A stretch of 62,606 nt of DNA from a virus. Of this stretch, positions 16,170-25,376 are shown one piece after another. Position numbers and translations under genes: made by a program. The notes beneath the pieces are model-generated. The model did no database searches and was not told the DNA's origin. It saw only the letters and a program-made list of their open reading frames with translations. The DNA is taken from positions 1 to 62,606 of the IMG/VR virus record IMGVR_UViG_3300021197_001241; one strand, 5' to 3'. Numbering within the stretch: position 1 is the stretch's first letter; every line of letters begins with the position of its first letter.

Positions 16170-16410
16170 GGTCTTTTTTCCAATTATATGAATGAATTAT
16201 AAAAGAAGCATGACTATGCAAGGGATCTGGATATCCTCCTAATGAATACTTTTTACACATCTTCCATAAAACATTTCTGAAGTATTCTGAATTCCCTGTG
16301 ATTACTTTAAGTGGAAAGTCGTCAAAGTGATCAGTTATAAATTTTTCCAGTGTATCTTCTGCATCCTCATGCGAAACACCATGCAAATCAATGATGTTCT
16401 TTTTTTTCAT
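16150..16410 (-). CDS. Smr-domain-like protein (86 aa)
   Basis: DLHGVSHEDAEDTLEKFI, then LKVITGNSEYFRNVLWKM, matches the DLHG...A...L and (V/I)I(T/H)G pattern of small MutS-related domains, which bind or cut branched DNA or stalled ribosome mRNA. The usual HGxG loop is replaced by TGNS, so nuclease activity is uncertain. The start overlaps the adenylosuccinate synthetase stop by one base (TGATG). Confidence 0.6.
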   Translation of the reverse strand: MKKKNIIDLHGVSHEDAEDTLEKFITDHFDDFPLKVITGNSEYFRNVLWKMCKKYSLGGYPDPLHSHASFIIHSYNWKKDLDNSSH

Positions 16411-17408
16411 CAGATTGTCTCTGGGCTAGAAGAAAATACAACCTCTATGTCTTTGAAATAATTTCTAATGTAATCACAGAACTGTTCTTTATTCTGGAAT
16501 GTAAATAAATTATTTCTCCCCTGATCGACGTACACAGACCACGAACCCACTGTTTCAAGTATATCCATCTTGTTAAAGATCAAGTTAGTGACCCCGTTCA
16601 TTCGGATAACCTTATCTAAGTTTGGCAGATTCATCCAGTTACATTGACGTTTTCTGCCTGTAGTCGCGCCGTACTCTTGACCAACTTCCTGAATGGCATT
16701 GAACACCTCGTTCTCTGGTTGGAATTCTTTTGTACCGACATAAGTTTCATATGCCTTTGCTACACCAATGACGTGACGGATTGAATTAGGGGGAAACCCA
16801 TTTAGACAAGCACCTGCGCTAGTGCAATGACTACTTGTTACATATGGATAATCTCCCCAATCGATATCAAGCTCGGCTCCTTGAGCACCCTCACATAATA
16901 CTCGCGCATCTGGATTGGCAAGATAAAACTCCTCATACATATCAATCAGGTAGTCTTCCAATATAGGGTAATCCTCTGCACGCTTTCCCTGTCTGGCATA
17001 CTTATCACTGTAGCAAGGACCGTTTCCTGTTCGCGTTGTTCCTAGCTTTGTTTCTTTGGAATCTGCTCGCTGATGAGTTCCTTGGATGATGTGCGCGTTT
17101 TTGGCAATAAAGATTTTGTTGTAAATCTCTATGCCTCCTTCGCGAAGCATCTTAATTTCATCGAAAAACTTATGGATGTCTACGACGCAGCCGGGCCCGA
17201 TGACACTCTTTACACCAAAGAAAACACCAGCTGGGATATGATGTGTAACAAATTTTTCACCATTATGATAGATTGTGTGACCAGCATTGCAACCCCCATT
17301 GTAGCGAACACAATGAGTATATCCTCCATTCTTAAGAAGGTGATGGGTAACTTTTCCCTTACCCTCATCTCCGTGTTGCATCCCAATAATTACGTCTACT
17401 TTTAACAT
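16410..17408 (-). CDS. purA: Adenylosuccinate synthetase family (PurA/PurZ) (332 aa)
   Basis: The family loop QHGDEGKGKV keeps the catalytic Asp (D14), NAGH keeps the catalytic His (H44), the aspartate-binding loop is ATTGRKRQ (248-255), and NKMD (279-282) is the guanine-recognition motif. At 332 aa it is short, like archaeal PurA and phage PurZ. As I recall, PurZ enzymes that make 2-aminoadenine replace the catalytic Asp, so D14 points to a PurA-type reaction (IMP + Asp + GTP to adenylosuccinate), with a GTP-using PurZ0-like enzyme as the alternative. The start follows GCAGGA. Confidence 0.88.
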   Translation of the reverse strand: MLKVDVIIGMQHGDEGKGKVTHHLLKNGGYTHCVRYNGGCNAGHTIYHNGEKFVTHHIPAGVFFGVKSVIGPGCVVDIHKFFDEIKMLREGGIEIYNKIFIAKNAHIIQGTHQRADSKETKLGTTRTGNGPCYSDKYARQGKRAEDYPILEDYLIDMYEEFYLANPDARVLCEGAQGAELDIDWGDYPYVTSSHCTSAGACLNGFPPNSIRHVIGVAKAYETYVGTKEFQPENEVFNAIQEVGQEYGATTGRKRQCNWMNLPNLDKVIRMNGVTNLIFNKMDILETVGSWSVYVDQGRNNLFTFQNKEQFCDYIRNYFKDIEVVFSSSPETI

Positions 17409-17412
17409 TTAT

Positions 17413-18354
17413 TTATCCTGCAAGAAGCTGCTGTGTGTTGTGGTATTTGTTTCGATATTCAAGAAGAGCAAGCTCTTTGTGCTTTGCCTCGATCATGACG
17501 TGGACCTCTTGACCATAAGTGTCGATGTAATTTTGAATCATATCCGAATGCGCCTGTGGTCTGATCTTTGGATTGTTGTGCTCTTTTGCTCTGGATTCAG
17601 AGTAGTGGACCACAGGAATAACATCACCCCAAGTAGAGCAAGCAAGCGATAAGGCTTCGGCTTGAGACATGCCGCGATGAGTGAACAGGTGATGATGAAA
17701 GTCATGAACAACGGGAATACCAATACGAGAATGAATTTCTTCGACAAGCTCGGCTGTAGAGTACAGTGAGTCTCGGTCGTCGTTCTCTACAGTAAGTCGA
17801 GACTTGACAGCATCAGATAACTTTTCGAAGTTACGGCAGAAGTTGCCAATAGCCATTGGCTTGTCGCCGTATGTTGCGCCAACGTGAATGTTGATCTTAG
17901 CCCAAGGAGTACGAGGCTGTCCGAGCAAGTCCATCATTTCGCCATGGATCTCCAAGTCGCGAACAGTATTCTTGATTACGCGCTCCTTGGGACTCGTCAG
18001 TTTGTTGAATGGACCGGGGTGAGTAGTGAGCCTCTGACCCACACTACGGGCGAATTCCCCTGCTTTGGCAAGCTCTTCTCTGATTTGTTCGTAGTGCGGC
18101 ATATCAGAAAGCTCATACTCTGAAGCCCATGGGAACATAGCTGATGACATCCGAAAGAAATGAATGTCATTGTCGAAGTTCCATTTGAGAATTGTACGGA
18201 GATCTTTCGCATTTTGCAAAGCAAGTTCGGATGCGTATGCAATTCCACGCTGCTTGAATGTTCGTTTGATCATCGTCCGGTTGGTTGTGACACGTTTATT
18301 TTTCGGCTGTTCCGAAAGACCCATATTGATACAAGCATAACCTAGAATTTGCAT
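17413..18354 (-). CDS. uvdE: UV damage endonuclease UvdE-like (313 aa)
   Basis: Full-length UvdE TIM barrel: LGYACINMGL at the start, MSSAMFPWASEYEL, THPGPFNKLTSP, ENDDRDSLYS and VVHDFHHHLFTHRG, the last four carrying metal ligands. The enzyme nicks 5' to UV photoproducts, starting alternative excision repair. The start at 18354 follows GAGG. An upstream GTG two codons earlier is within the ribosome-binding site. It shares a promoter with purA downstream. Confidence 0.88.
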   Translation of the reverse strand: MQILGYACINMGLSEQPKNKRVTTNRTMIKRTFKQRGIAYASELALQNAKDLRTILKWNFDNDIHFFRMSSAMFPWASEYELSDMPHYEQIREELAKAGEFARSVGQRLTTHPGPFNKLTSPKERVIKNTVRDLEIHGEMMDLLGQPRTPWAKINIHVGATYGDKPMAIGNFCRNFEKLSDAVKSRLTVENDDRDSLYSTAELVEEIHSRIGIPVVHDFHHHLFTHRGMSQAEALSLACSTWGDVIPVVHYSESRAKEHNNPKIRPQAHSDMIQNYIDTYGQEVHVMIEAKHKELALLEYRNKYHNTQQLLAG

Positions 18355-18377
18355 AAACACCTCTTGTTTGTCTTATT

Positions 18378-18406
18378 AATATAGCATCTTATGAGGCTCT
18401 TGTCAA
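18378..18406 (-). promoter_or_regulatory. Sigma70-type promoter for uvdE-purA
   Basis: Minus strand TTGACA (18401-18406), 17 nt, TATATT (18378-18383). It overlaps the dnaE stop codon. Confidence 0.82.
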
Positions 18407-21400
18407 GATAAAATTCTAAAATTTCTTCTAAGATTTCTTGTAGAGAATCCCCATTTTCCATTGTATTCTAGTTTAGCCATATACGGCTTGTTTACAAAAA
18501 TTTTATCATATTCTTGCACACCCCAAACTCTAATCTTTGTTAAGGTGTTGGTGTCATCGATTACCTCTATAACCCAATAAGTTTTTCCAGTCTTCGTCTT
18601 CTTTGGAATGACCTTTCGAGGGATAAACCAAACCACTTCTGACAATTGAGGGTCGTAGTTTCCAATAGCGGGAATAGACGCTTCATTTAACTGTGCATAT
18701 ACATCGTCTTTCATGACTCTGTTAAAAGGGAACACCCCGGTCAACTCCACCAGATATCCGATCTTTTCTTCATCAGTGAAGTCGCCCTCTGGCTTATAAG
18801 CCTCGATGTTCTCATCTAGGTTTTTTTGTTTCCTAGGTCGGTCTACACACACTGCTGTCCAGAAGTGCTTACCGCCGGAGAACCTTTCGTCAATTAGACT
18901 ACTCATTGCACCTGCGCGGCACAAGACATCCAATGCCTTCTTGTTTAACTTGGAATATATTATGTTTTCATTAAACAAGAATTCTTCTACTTTTTTGAAT
19001 GGTCTGTTGGCCATAATCTGTTCGATTGCTATAACACCCAATCCCTTGATGGAAGATAGGGGCTGAATCAAAGTTTCTCCGTCAGTGGAAATCTCCCATA
19101 CGCGCCCAGAAGAGTTAACATCTAATCCTTTAATTTTAAAATCAAACGACTTGGCAATGTTAATTGCTTTTTCTTTTCTAGATTCTGGCTCCTTGTCTAA
19201 GAAAGCTGCCATCCATTCTGATTGATAATAATTTAAAAGCCAAGCACACTGATAGGAGATAAAGCAATAGGAGACTGCGTGAGACTTGTTAAATCCGTAT
19301 GCGTTGAAGAACTCAAAGTTTTCCCACAATCGCTCGCCAGTAGTCCTCTGGAGACCTTTCTCGACGCACCCTGCAATAAACTTTGCTCTCAATTCGTTCT
19401 TTACTTGTGCTTCTTTGCCTGTGCCCTTCTTAGTCAATACCTTGCGGAGCATATTCCCCTCATCGAGAGAAATGTCCTTGCCTAGTCGGTGTGCCATCGA
19501 AGCGATCTGCTCTTGGAAAATCAAGAACCCATATGTTTCTTCCGTCACTTCCCTGTGTTCTTCTGTGAGATACTTTACAATATGTGGTCTGTTCTTCGCC
19601 TCCACATAATCATTATGAACATTTGCCGAAAGTGGTCCGGGTCTATAGATCGAGGTAATAGCAGCCAAGTCGATCAGGTTTGTTGGTTTTGCCTCTACAC
19701 AGAAATTTTGAGCACCCGTTTCGGTAAACTGGAAAACACCAGCCCATCTGCCTTCATGAAAAATGTTTTCATACACGTTCTGATCGTTTAAGTCGATGAC
19801 ATCTGGATGTAGATTGTTGTCATAGAACTCTTTTATTTCTTTGAACGTTGGATCTTTTACTCCGTGATGTCTTCGGAGGATGTGTGAAATGCAACCTTCA
19901 ATCATTTTTAGAGTAGACAGACCCAGCACATCGAATTTGATAAAGCCCATTGGTTCTAAGTGACGGACGTTTTGACCTTCTGACCAAGGAGTCTGTCGAA
20001 CTCCTCCAGAGTTAATTAGCGGCATCCTCTTATTGAGATCCTCGGCAACAACAACACCCCCAGCGTGACGCGAGCATGATCTGACTTGACCGACTAGGGT
20101 TTCAACGTGAGTTTTAACGTGAGGATATTTAGCAAGGAACTTGTTCAAAGATTCGCTAAACTCCATTAGGTCTTCAAATGTCGGGTTATATAATCCCGCT
20201 GTCATTCCATGCTTCTTCTTAGCTGGTCCGATAGATTCTCCTACCATCGCGCTCGTCACATTATTAACTTCAGAAAATTCAATGCCGTAAAACTTAGAGA
20301 TGTCCTTAATCAAAGATTTTAATTGCAAGGTGTTCCAATTTGAAATAGGGGCAACCTTGTCAGATCCCCAGTCGCTGATTAATGTTTCTTTCAGCTCCAT
20401 GCTATCTGCTACATCATAATCAATATCGGGATAATCTTTAGCATCTTTTCTTAAGAAGCGAGAGAATTGAAGCCCATACTTTAATGGATCCACCTGCGTA
20501 ATGTTTAAAGCATATGCCACCAGAGAACCAGCAGCAGAGCCACGTCCGGGACCGACCAACATCTTTTGGTTAGCTTTTTGACTGATTTGATCCATCGTTA
20601 AAAAGTATTTTGAAAAGCCTCGACTAGAAATAACCTCCAGCTCCTCTCGCAACCTTTCAGTGTAATCTTCTTTATTGTGTAGATCTTTCGAGCGGAGCCC
20701 TTCGAGGCAAAACTTTTCCAATGCTGAATCGGCTGTTTCGCCCGCAGGAATAACAAAGTCTGGTAGCCTCACTTCGTTGTCTGGAATAAAATTATCAATC
20801 CGATTATGAGCGATGTGGTGAGTATTCGTGAATGTTTCCATAATCATTTCATCATCGTATTCCACGCTACAATCAGAAGAATATTTTTTATATGCATCCC
20901 ACATTTGGTTTCCATTCCGTGGGTATAATTCATATCCTACCTCTTCCACATCAATGGGTAGCTCGCCGTCTCCAGCCCATGAGGGCTTTGATTTACCAAG
21001 CCAGCCCAGTCGTTTGTATAATTCTCTGTCTTTCCAAGCCTTCGGGTTTGGATAATGAGAATCAGAAGTAGAGATCAGACTAATTCCAAATTCCTCATGC
21101 ATCTTGATGATCAACTTATTGAGTTCATGTTGCTCTGGAATGTTGTTCCATTGGAGTTCTCCATACCAGCGGTCACCGAAGATATCAACCATTTTGGTTG
21201 TGGTTTCTCGCATGGCGTTTAGGACAGCCTCTTCGCCCTTCTCGCGGTTTTCCCAATAATTACCAGCATAGACACCACCTAAACACGCGGATGCCGCTAT
21301 GACTCCCTTAGAATACTTTTTGAGTAATTTATAATCAACTCGTGGATAGCGATAATAGTTACCCGGCGAGAACGATTCAGAAATCAAAGAAAAAAGATTA

Positions 21401-21825
21401 TTCAAACCTTCTTGATTCTGCGCTAAAAGGATCATATGTCGTCGTCGATTTAAAATATTGCGAACTGCTTTCTTTGATGCGTCCTCATCTTCGACAGTTG
21501 TTGCAGTAACATCCTTGCTCAATGTTTTGCTTTTCTTCTTGTCAGCCTTAGCTGCATCGTAATCCTCTTTCCATTCCTCAATCGATGGGAGGAAGTAAGC
21601 TTCGACACCAAAGATGGGCTTGAAATCTCGGCCATCTGCTTTCATTTTCTTTGCGTGCAAAACTTGGTGTGGCAAGCCATTCATGTTCCCGTGATCAGTC
21701 AAAGCCAAAGCTGTCATTCCGTTCTCATAAGCAAAGTCCATATGTTCTTGGGGATACCCAAGAGCATCAAAAATAGAACCAGCAACAGAATGGGCATGAA
21801 GCCCGACAAATGGAATCTTTTTCAT
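18403..21825 (-). CDS. dnaE: DNA polymerase III alpha subunit, DnaE-type (1140 aa)
   Basis: C-family replicative polymerase. The PHP domain at the N-terminus keeps metal residues (GLHAHS, ALTDHGNM). The palm shows GPGRGSAAGSLVAYAL, the catalytic PDIDYD and later KFDVLGLSTLKM. Then come the finger region, helix-hairpin-helix-like repeats and a C-terminal OB fold (VWFIPRKV...IRVWG). The start at 21825 follows GGAGG. An 18-residue extension is not supported. An intact PHP domain may give proofreading, since no separate epsilon gene is seen. It is presumably the main replicase, with the DnaB-like helicase at 29.8 kb. Confidence 0.93.
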   Translation of the reverse strand: MKKIPFVGLHAHSVAGSIFDALGYPQEHMDFAYENGMTALALTDHGNMNGLPHQVLHAKKMKADGRDFKPIFGVEAYFLPSIEEWKEDYDAAKADKKKSKTLSKDVTATTVEDEDASKKAVRNILNRRRHMILLAQNQEGLNNLFSLISESFSPGNYYRYPRVDYKLLKKYSKGVIAASACLGGVYAGNYWENREKGEEAVLNAMRETTTKMVDIFGDRWYGELQWNNIPEQHELNKLIIKMHEEFGISLISTSDSHYPNPKAWKDRELYKRLGWLGKSKPSWAGDGELPIDVEEVGYELYPRNGNQMWDAYKKYSSDCSVEYDDEMIMETFTNTHHIAHNRIDNFIPDNEVRLPDFVIPAGETADSALEKFCLEGLRSKDLHNKEDYTERLREELEVISSRGFSKYFLTMDQISQKANQKMLVGPGRGSAAGSLVAYALNITQVDPLKYGLQFSRFLRKDAKDYPDIDYDVADSMELKETLISDWGSDKVAPISNWNTLQLKSLIKDISKFYGIEFSEVNNVTSAMVGESIGPAKKKHGMTAGLYNPTFEDLMEFSESLNKFLAKYPHVKTHVETLVGQVRSCSRHAGGVVVAEDLNKRMPLINSGGVRQTPWSEGQNVRHLEPMGFIKFDVLGLSTLKMIEGCISHILRRHHGVKDPTFKEIKEFYDNNLHPDVIDLNDQNVYENIFHEGRWAGVFQFTETGAQNFCVEAKPTNLIDLAAITSIYRPGPLSANVHNDYVEAKNRPHIVKYLTEEHREVTEETYGFLIFQEQIASMAHRLGKDISLDEGNMLRKVLTKKGTGKEAQVKNELRAKFIAGCVEKGLQRTTGERLWENFEFFNAYGFNKSHAVSYCFISYQCAWLLNYYQSEWMAAFLDKEPESRKEKAINIAKSFDFKIKGLDVNSSGRVWEISTDGETLIQPLSSIKGLGVIAIEQIMANRPFKKVEEFLFNENIIYSKLNKKALDVLCRAGAMSSLIDERFSGGKHFWTAVCVDRPRKQKNLDENIEAYKPEGDFTDEEKIGYLVELTGVFPFNRVMKDDVYAQLNEASIPAIGNYDPQLSEVVWFIPRKVIPKKTKTGKTYWVIEVIDDTNTLTKIRVWGVQEYDKIFVNKPYMAKLEYNGKWGFSTRNLRRNFRILS

Positions 21826-21849
21826 TCTAATAACCTCCAATAGAATGTA

Positions 21850-21879
21850 ATTATAGCACAGTACTGATGAAGTTGTCAA
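21850..21879 (-). promoter_or_regulatory. Sigma70 promoter of dnaE
   Basis: Minus strand TTGACA (21874-21879), 18 nt, TATAAT (21850-21855). It overlaps the 3' end of the upstream 93-aa gene. Confidence 0.8.
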
Positions 21880-22132
21880 CCATTTTTATTACTTTTTTCT
21901 TATCTTCTGATGATTCAAACTTATGTTGAGACACTTGGTATCGCAAAACTCCCGCTGCCTTCTGAATCTTACCGATGTCTGGAGCTGAAATGTTTGAGAG
22001 TGCATCTCGCATTTCACGATTTTCCTTTTGTGTGTGAAGATGATCGTTCTCAATCATTAATTGCATTTTTTCAATATGCAACAATAGATTCTTTTTGGTC
22101 ATCTTGTTTAATTCTGCTTTGGCTTTACTCAT
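21851..22132 (-). CDS. Coiled-coil hypothetical protein (93 aa)
   Basis: The start at MSKAKAELNKMTKKN follows GGAG. A 14-residue longer reading is possible but weaker. The N-terminal half is a predicted coiled coil and the tail is basic/helical. Its stop region doubles as the dnaE promoter. Unrecognised. Confidence 0.6.
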   Translation of the reverse strand: MSKAKAELNKMTKKNLLLHIEKMQLMIENDHLHTQKENREMRDALSNISAPDIGKIQKAAGVLRYQVSQHKFESSEDKKKVIKMVDNFISTVL

Positions 22133-22157
22133 TGTCTTCTCCTGTAATATATTGATA

Positions 22158-22979
22158 TTATTTATTTGTAGCAATTATTTCTGAGACTTTTTTTCTAGAA
22201 CTAGCTTTTGCGGAAATCGTTCTTGATACTAATATTTCCTGCAAATTTAACCCCTTGTAAAGTTCTCTAGTTCTAGGCGTATCGCTATTGGATACCACAA
22301 CTCTGTGCTTTGAATCATATATACAAGAAGCTAATTTCTCTTGCTGTGCCAACCCAAATGATTCTGGAGAATAGCTTGTAAAAGATGAAGTTTCGCTCAT
22401 GGGAATATATGGAGGATCGCAATAAATGACAGTATTCTTATTGGTAGAAATTTCATTAGCAATATTAAATACCTCCCCAAAGTCATTGCTAATAAATTCC
22501 ACTTTTTGGCTTTTTTCAGCAAATAATTCTATTGCCTCTATGGGAAACTGTGGGTTTTTATATTTTCCATAAGGAACATTAAAGCCACCTGACCTATTAT
22601 ATCTACACAACCCATTGAAAGAATGTCTATTCAAATATATAAAAAGTGCCGATCTTTCGCTACTGCCAATATCTAAGTTGTTAAATCTTTCGCGAAATTC
22701 ATAAAATACTTCAGAAGAATTAGATTCATGGGAGAAAAAACTTTGGGCATATTCAATAAATTGTGGCCCGGTTTCTTTAAGCTCCTTAAATAAAGAAATC
22801 AAATCAGTATTTAGGTCGTTTATCAAATATTTTTCGCTTTCAACATTTAGCCAGACCACCCCCGAACCACAAAATGGTTCAATGAAAACATCTGGAGAAC
22901 CAATGAGTGGCAAAAGTTTTGGCAAAAGCTTTCTTTTTCCACCAGCCCACTTTAAAAATGCTTTATTGTAGTTGCCCAT
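22158..22979 (-). CDS. dam: Dam-type adenine-N6 DNA methyltransferase (273 aa)
   Basis: D12-class methylase: FLKWAGGKRKLLPKLL (SAM site), FIEPFCGSGVVWLNV, and catalytic DPPY in IYCDPPYIPMS, then VVVSNSDTPRTRELY. This order is the T4/E. coli Dam family, which modifies GATC-like sites. GGAG before the ATG lies inside the nuclease gene, so the two are overlapping and co-translated. It may protect phage DNA from the partner nuclease or from host restriction. Confidence 0.9.
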   Translation of the reverse strand: MGNYNKAFLKWAGGKRKLLPKLLPLIGSPDVFIEPFCGSGVVWLNVESEKYLINDLNTDLISLFKELKETGPQFIEYAQSFFSHESNSSEVFYEFRERFNNLDIGSSERSALFIYLNRHSFNGLCRYNRSGGFNVPYGKYKNPQFPIEAIELFAEKSQKVEFISNDFGEVFNIANEISTNKNTVIYCDPPYIPMSETSSFTSYSPESFGLAQQEKLASCIYDSKHRVVVSNSDTPRTRELYKGLNLQEILVSRTISAKASSRKKVSEIIATNK

Positions 22980-23442
22980 TTTTACACTCCGTTATATAAT
23001 TTTTAAGTTCTGATAATTCTGTACACACCTTTATTTTTTTAGAAGCCCAAGACTGTGGTATTCTCCCATTTTGATGCCCTTGGTATGAAGCCCAATTAGC
23101 TGGCACGCACATCTCTTTAAACCAATCCACCGAGCCTTTTGCCCACCCATTTCCCAATATCGCAAATATAATTTCGTCTTCCTCATAATGATTATATGCA
23201 TGGATTAGCATGTTGGGCATTTTTTCCGACACACTTCCGGAGACATTTTGAGTTTTGACTTCTACTCTTATTTTTCTATTTTTGGAAATATGCACGACTC
23301 CATCTGATTTTCCCTTTCTGGGACCGTATGCCTTTTCGAAAAGTGCCTGTTTTTCATATTGTAGACCTGCATTTTCTACAATTAACTGTACACTTTCCTC
23401 CGCTTCGTATCCATTTTTATTTGCCTTACATCCACCAGCCAC
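22963..23442 (-). CDS. Putative PD-(D/E)XK restriction-type nuclease (159 aa)
   Basis: GTG start after GAGGG. The segment KSDGVVHISKNRKIRVEVK gives D-x12-ExK, the catalytic core of PD-(D/E)XK nucleases, near residues 41-59. A conserved-looking block HAYNHYEEDEIIFAILGNGW follows. It overlaps the Dam gene by 17 nt, the layout of a restriction-modification pair. Alternatively it degrades unmodified host DNA for nucleotide reuse. The recognition sequence is unknown. Confidence 0.6.
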   Translation of the reverse strand: MAGGCKANKNGYEAEESVQLIVENAGLQYEKQALFEKAYGPRKGKSDGVVHISKNRKIRVEVKTQNVSGSVSEKMPNMLIHAYNHYEEDEIIFAILGNGWAKGSVDWFKEMCVPANWASYQGHQNGRIPQSWASKKIKVCTELSELKNYITECKNGQLQ

Positions 23443-23462
23443 TAATCCCTCCTCTAAAGAAT

Positions 23463-24347
23463 TTACTCTTCATCATCGACTCCTATTTCATTCCATTCGT
23501 GATACTTCATAAAGATTGGGTGAGGTCTTTCAACCTGCTTCCTTTCTTCTGACCCCAAGTAATTGCAATACCCATCCCAAGAATCTACGTTGTAATACCA
23601 AGGGACTTCAACTTTCTTTTCTATATCTATTATAACAGGTTTAAAGATTTTGTCAAGGGAAAAATAACGTGCAGACCATCTTTCTTCTTTTGGCAGCTTC
23701 TCCCTTGGGAATATGCCGCCTTCCATAACCTTTGAATTGTATTCTCCGGTGCCCTTTCTTATTTCCCTGCGGCATTTGACGAAATCATCTTTGTCGAATG
23801 TAAATCCAAGATACTCTCCGTCTTGCACTGTCTTGCCGTTGTGCGACAACATAAATGAATTGTTGCTTGAGATTATTTTTCTATGCTCTCGGATTATCTC
23901 TGGATCATAAACACCATAAGGAAAAGCCACATAGTTTCTTTTTGGTATCACCCACTTGCTTAACCTTGCTGACACTTCAAAGGCAGTAACAGCACCGTGA
24001 AGAACTGACCAAGCCAAGCAGTCTCTCTTTCCTATATCTTTGGCCCTTACTGGAACATAATAGATTGGTATTTGTTTTCGTGTCTGTGATGGATAAGGGT
24101 CAAGGCTACGACCAATCCAAACAGGATCCTGCACCCACTCTCCTAGCCTATGTCTGATAAGCGGTGTCATATCATCGTTGGCTACAATCCAGATGGTTTC
24201 GCATCCAGCCCATGCACACTCAAAGACCGCTCGTTCAACTGCGAGGTAGTCTGGCGCGATTGGCATTAGCGAATCATGCCAATCCATTTTAAAATCGAGT
24301 GGCTGTCCTGCCACGGGAACAATCCCTGCTAAATGAAAAGAACTCAA
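23463..24347 (-). CDS. GT-A-fold nucleotidyltransferase-like protein (294 aa)
   Basis: TTG start directly after the stop of the upstream gene. The N-terminus LAGIVPVAGQPLDF...SLMPI and then AVERAVFECAWAGCETIWIV follow the layout of sugar-nucleotide pyrophosphorylases (GlmU-like), although the classic GGxGTR loop is altered to PVAGQP. The rest is unrecognised. A promoter-like sequence lies inside the gene and may serve the nuclease/Dam pair downstream. Confidence 0.5.
   Translation of the reverse strand: MSSFHLAGIVPVAGQPLDFKMDWHDSLMPIAPDYLAVERAVFECAWAGCETIWIVANDDMTPLIRHRLGEWVQDPVWIGRSLDPYPSQTRKQIPIYYVPVRAKDIGKRDCLAWSVLHGAVTAFEVSARLSKWVIPKRNYVAFPYGVYDPEIIREHRKIISSNNSFMLSHNGKTVQDGEYLGFTFDKDDFVKCRREIRKGTGEYNSKVMEGGIFPREKLPKEERWSARYFSLDKIFKPVIIDIEKKVEVPWYYNVDSWDGYCNYLGSEERKQVERPHPIFMKYHEWNEIGVDDEE
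23629..23656 (-). promoter_or_regulatory. Intragenic sigma70-type promoter
   Basis: Minus strand TTGACA (23651-23656), 16 nt, TATAAT (23629-23634), inside the nucleotidyltransferase-like gene and about 190 nt ahead of the nuclease/Dam pair. Confidence 0.6.
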
Positions 24348-25376
24348 TTAACCTTCTTTTGCTGTGTCCATAAGTTTCTCTAAATCATGCATACTCTTCG
24401 GAGGATTGTATGGAGGTAATCCAGCATCTTGCTTGTGCTTTGCATATAGCCCAAGCAACTGGTCCCTTGCACGGTATAAGACTTTAAGAGCATGCTCTAG
24501 GGCTTCAGTTGGGTCTGACAGCTTGTGCGACATGATACCCCCGACACCACGAGATTCGAGGTCGGTGGGCCATTTGTGGGTACCATTTTCAATCTGTTTT
24601 TTAACCACCATCATCTGCGACAGCAGCGGGTCAACGGCTTTTTCATACACTCCTATCGCCATAATGAGAACACGTTTATATTCATTCATTCGCTTTTTGG
24701 GATCAAAAATCACTGAAGACGCTGAATGCACTGACCTTATTAATTTGTTTAGATAGTCAGCGTCTAACTGGGTTTCAAAAACCTTTCTCAAAGTTTCACT
24801 ATCTATATCGGCAGTGTCTTTCCCCATGCCGAAGATCTCATTTACCTCTTCGCGAACCTTTGCTTTTCCCATTAAGTTTTCTAAATCATGCATATTTGGC
24901 TTCGGCTTATAGGGCGGCATATTCGAAACCTTGTTTCGGTGTCTCTTATATGCTCCGAGAATTTTGTTTCTCATATTCAAAATTAGCTCTATGAGTTGTT
25001 TTATTAAATCCGAATCATTTTCCCAAGATGCTACTTCATCTGGCAGGTAATGGTTCACTGATTTAGCTACGAAAGGATCTATGGTGCGAGTGGATTTGTC
25101 GATTTGGCTCTTGGCGACCATAAGTCGAGACAACATTGGATCTACTTCTTCCTCATAATCTTTTATTAATTTTTCAAGATATTCTTTATAAAGCTCTTGA
25201 GAGTATCCCTCTTCTTCCAGACCTCTCACTGCATGATTAATGGCAATGGGGATTTGTTGAATAGCATCCAGATGATCGGTGTCTAAATCAATGTATTTTT
25301 TGCCCATGCCGAAGATTTCATTGGTTTCTTCTTGTTCCTTGATGTATTCTCGCCAATTTTCAAGTAGGAGTTTCAT
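24348..25376 (-). CDS. Two-repeat helical protein with MKLLLENWR N-terminus (342 aa)
   Basis: Two similar halves: NEIFGMGKKYIDLD / NEIFGMGKDTADID, VDPMLSRLMVAKSQI / VDPLLSQMMVVKKQI and PPYKPKPNMHDLENLM / PPYNPPKSMHDLEKLM, so an internal duplication of about 170 residues is clear. It is predicted all helical. The N-terminal MKLLLENWREYIKEQEE is shared with the next gene upstream and resembles a T4 internal-protein targeting peptide. No known domain. A virion-packaged protein is a reasonable guess. Confidence 0.7.
   Translation of the reverse strand: MKLLLENWREYIKEQEETNEIFGMGKKYIDLDTDHLDAIQQIPIAINHAVRGLEEEGYSQELYKEYLEKLIKDYEEEVDPMLSRLMVAKSQIDKSTRTIDPFVAKSVNHYLPDEVASWENDSDLIKQLIELILNMRNKILGAYKRHRNKVSNMPPYKPKPNMHDLENLMGKAKVREEVNEIFGMGKDTADIDSETLRKVFETQLDADYLNKLIRSVHSASSVIFDPKKRMNEYKRVLIMAIGVYEKAVDPLLSQMMVVKKQIENGTHKWPTDLESRGVGGIMSHKLSDPTEALEHALKVLYRARDQLLGLYAKHKQDAGLPPYNPPKSMHDLEKLMDTAKEG

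Noticed and set aside
16410-17408. Calling the synthetase PurZ and the genome a 2-aminoadenine genome
   Set aside because: The catalytic Asp is present and no DatZ or MazZ gene is visible in the window, so only a PurA-family call is supported.
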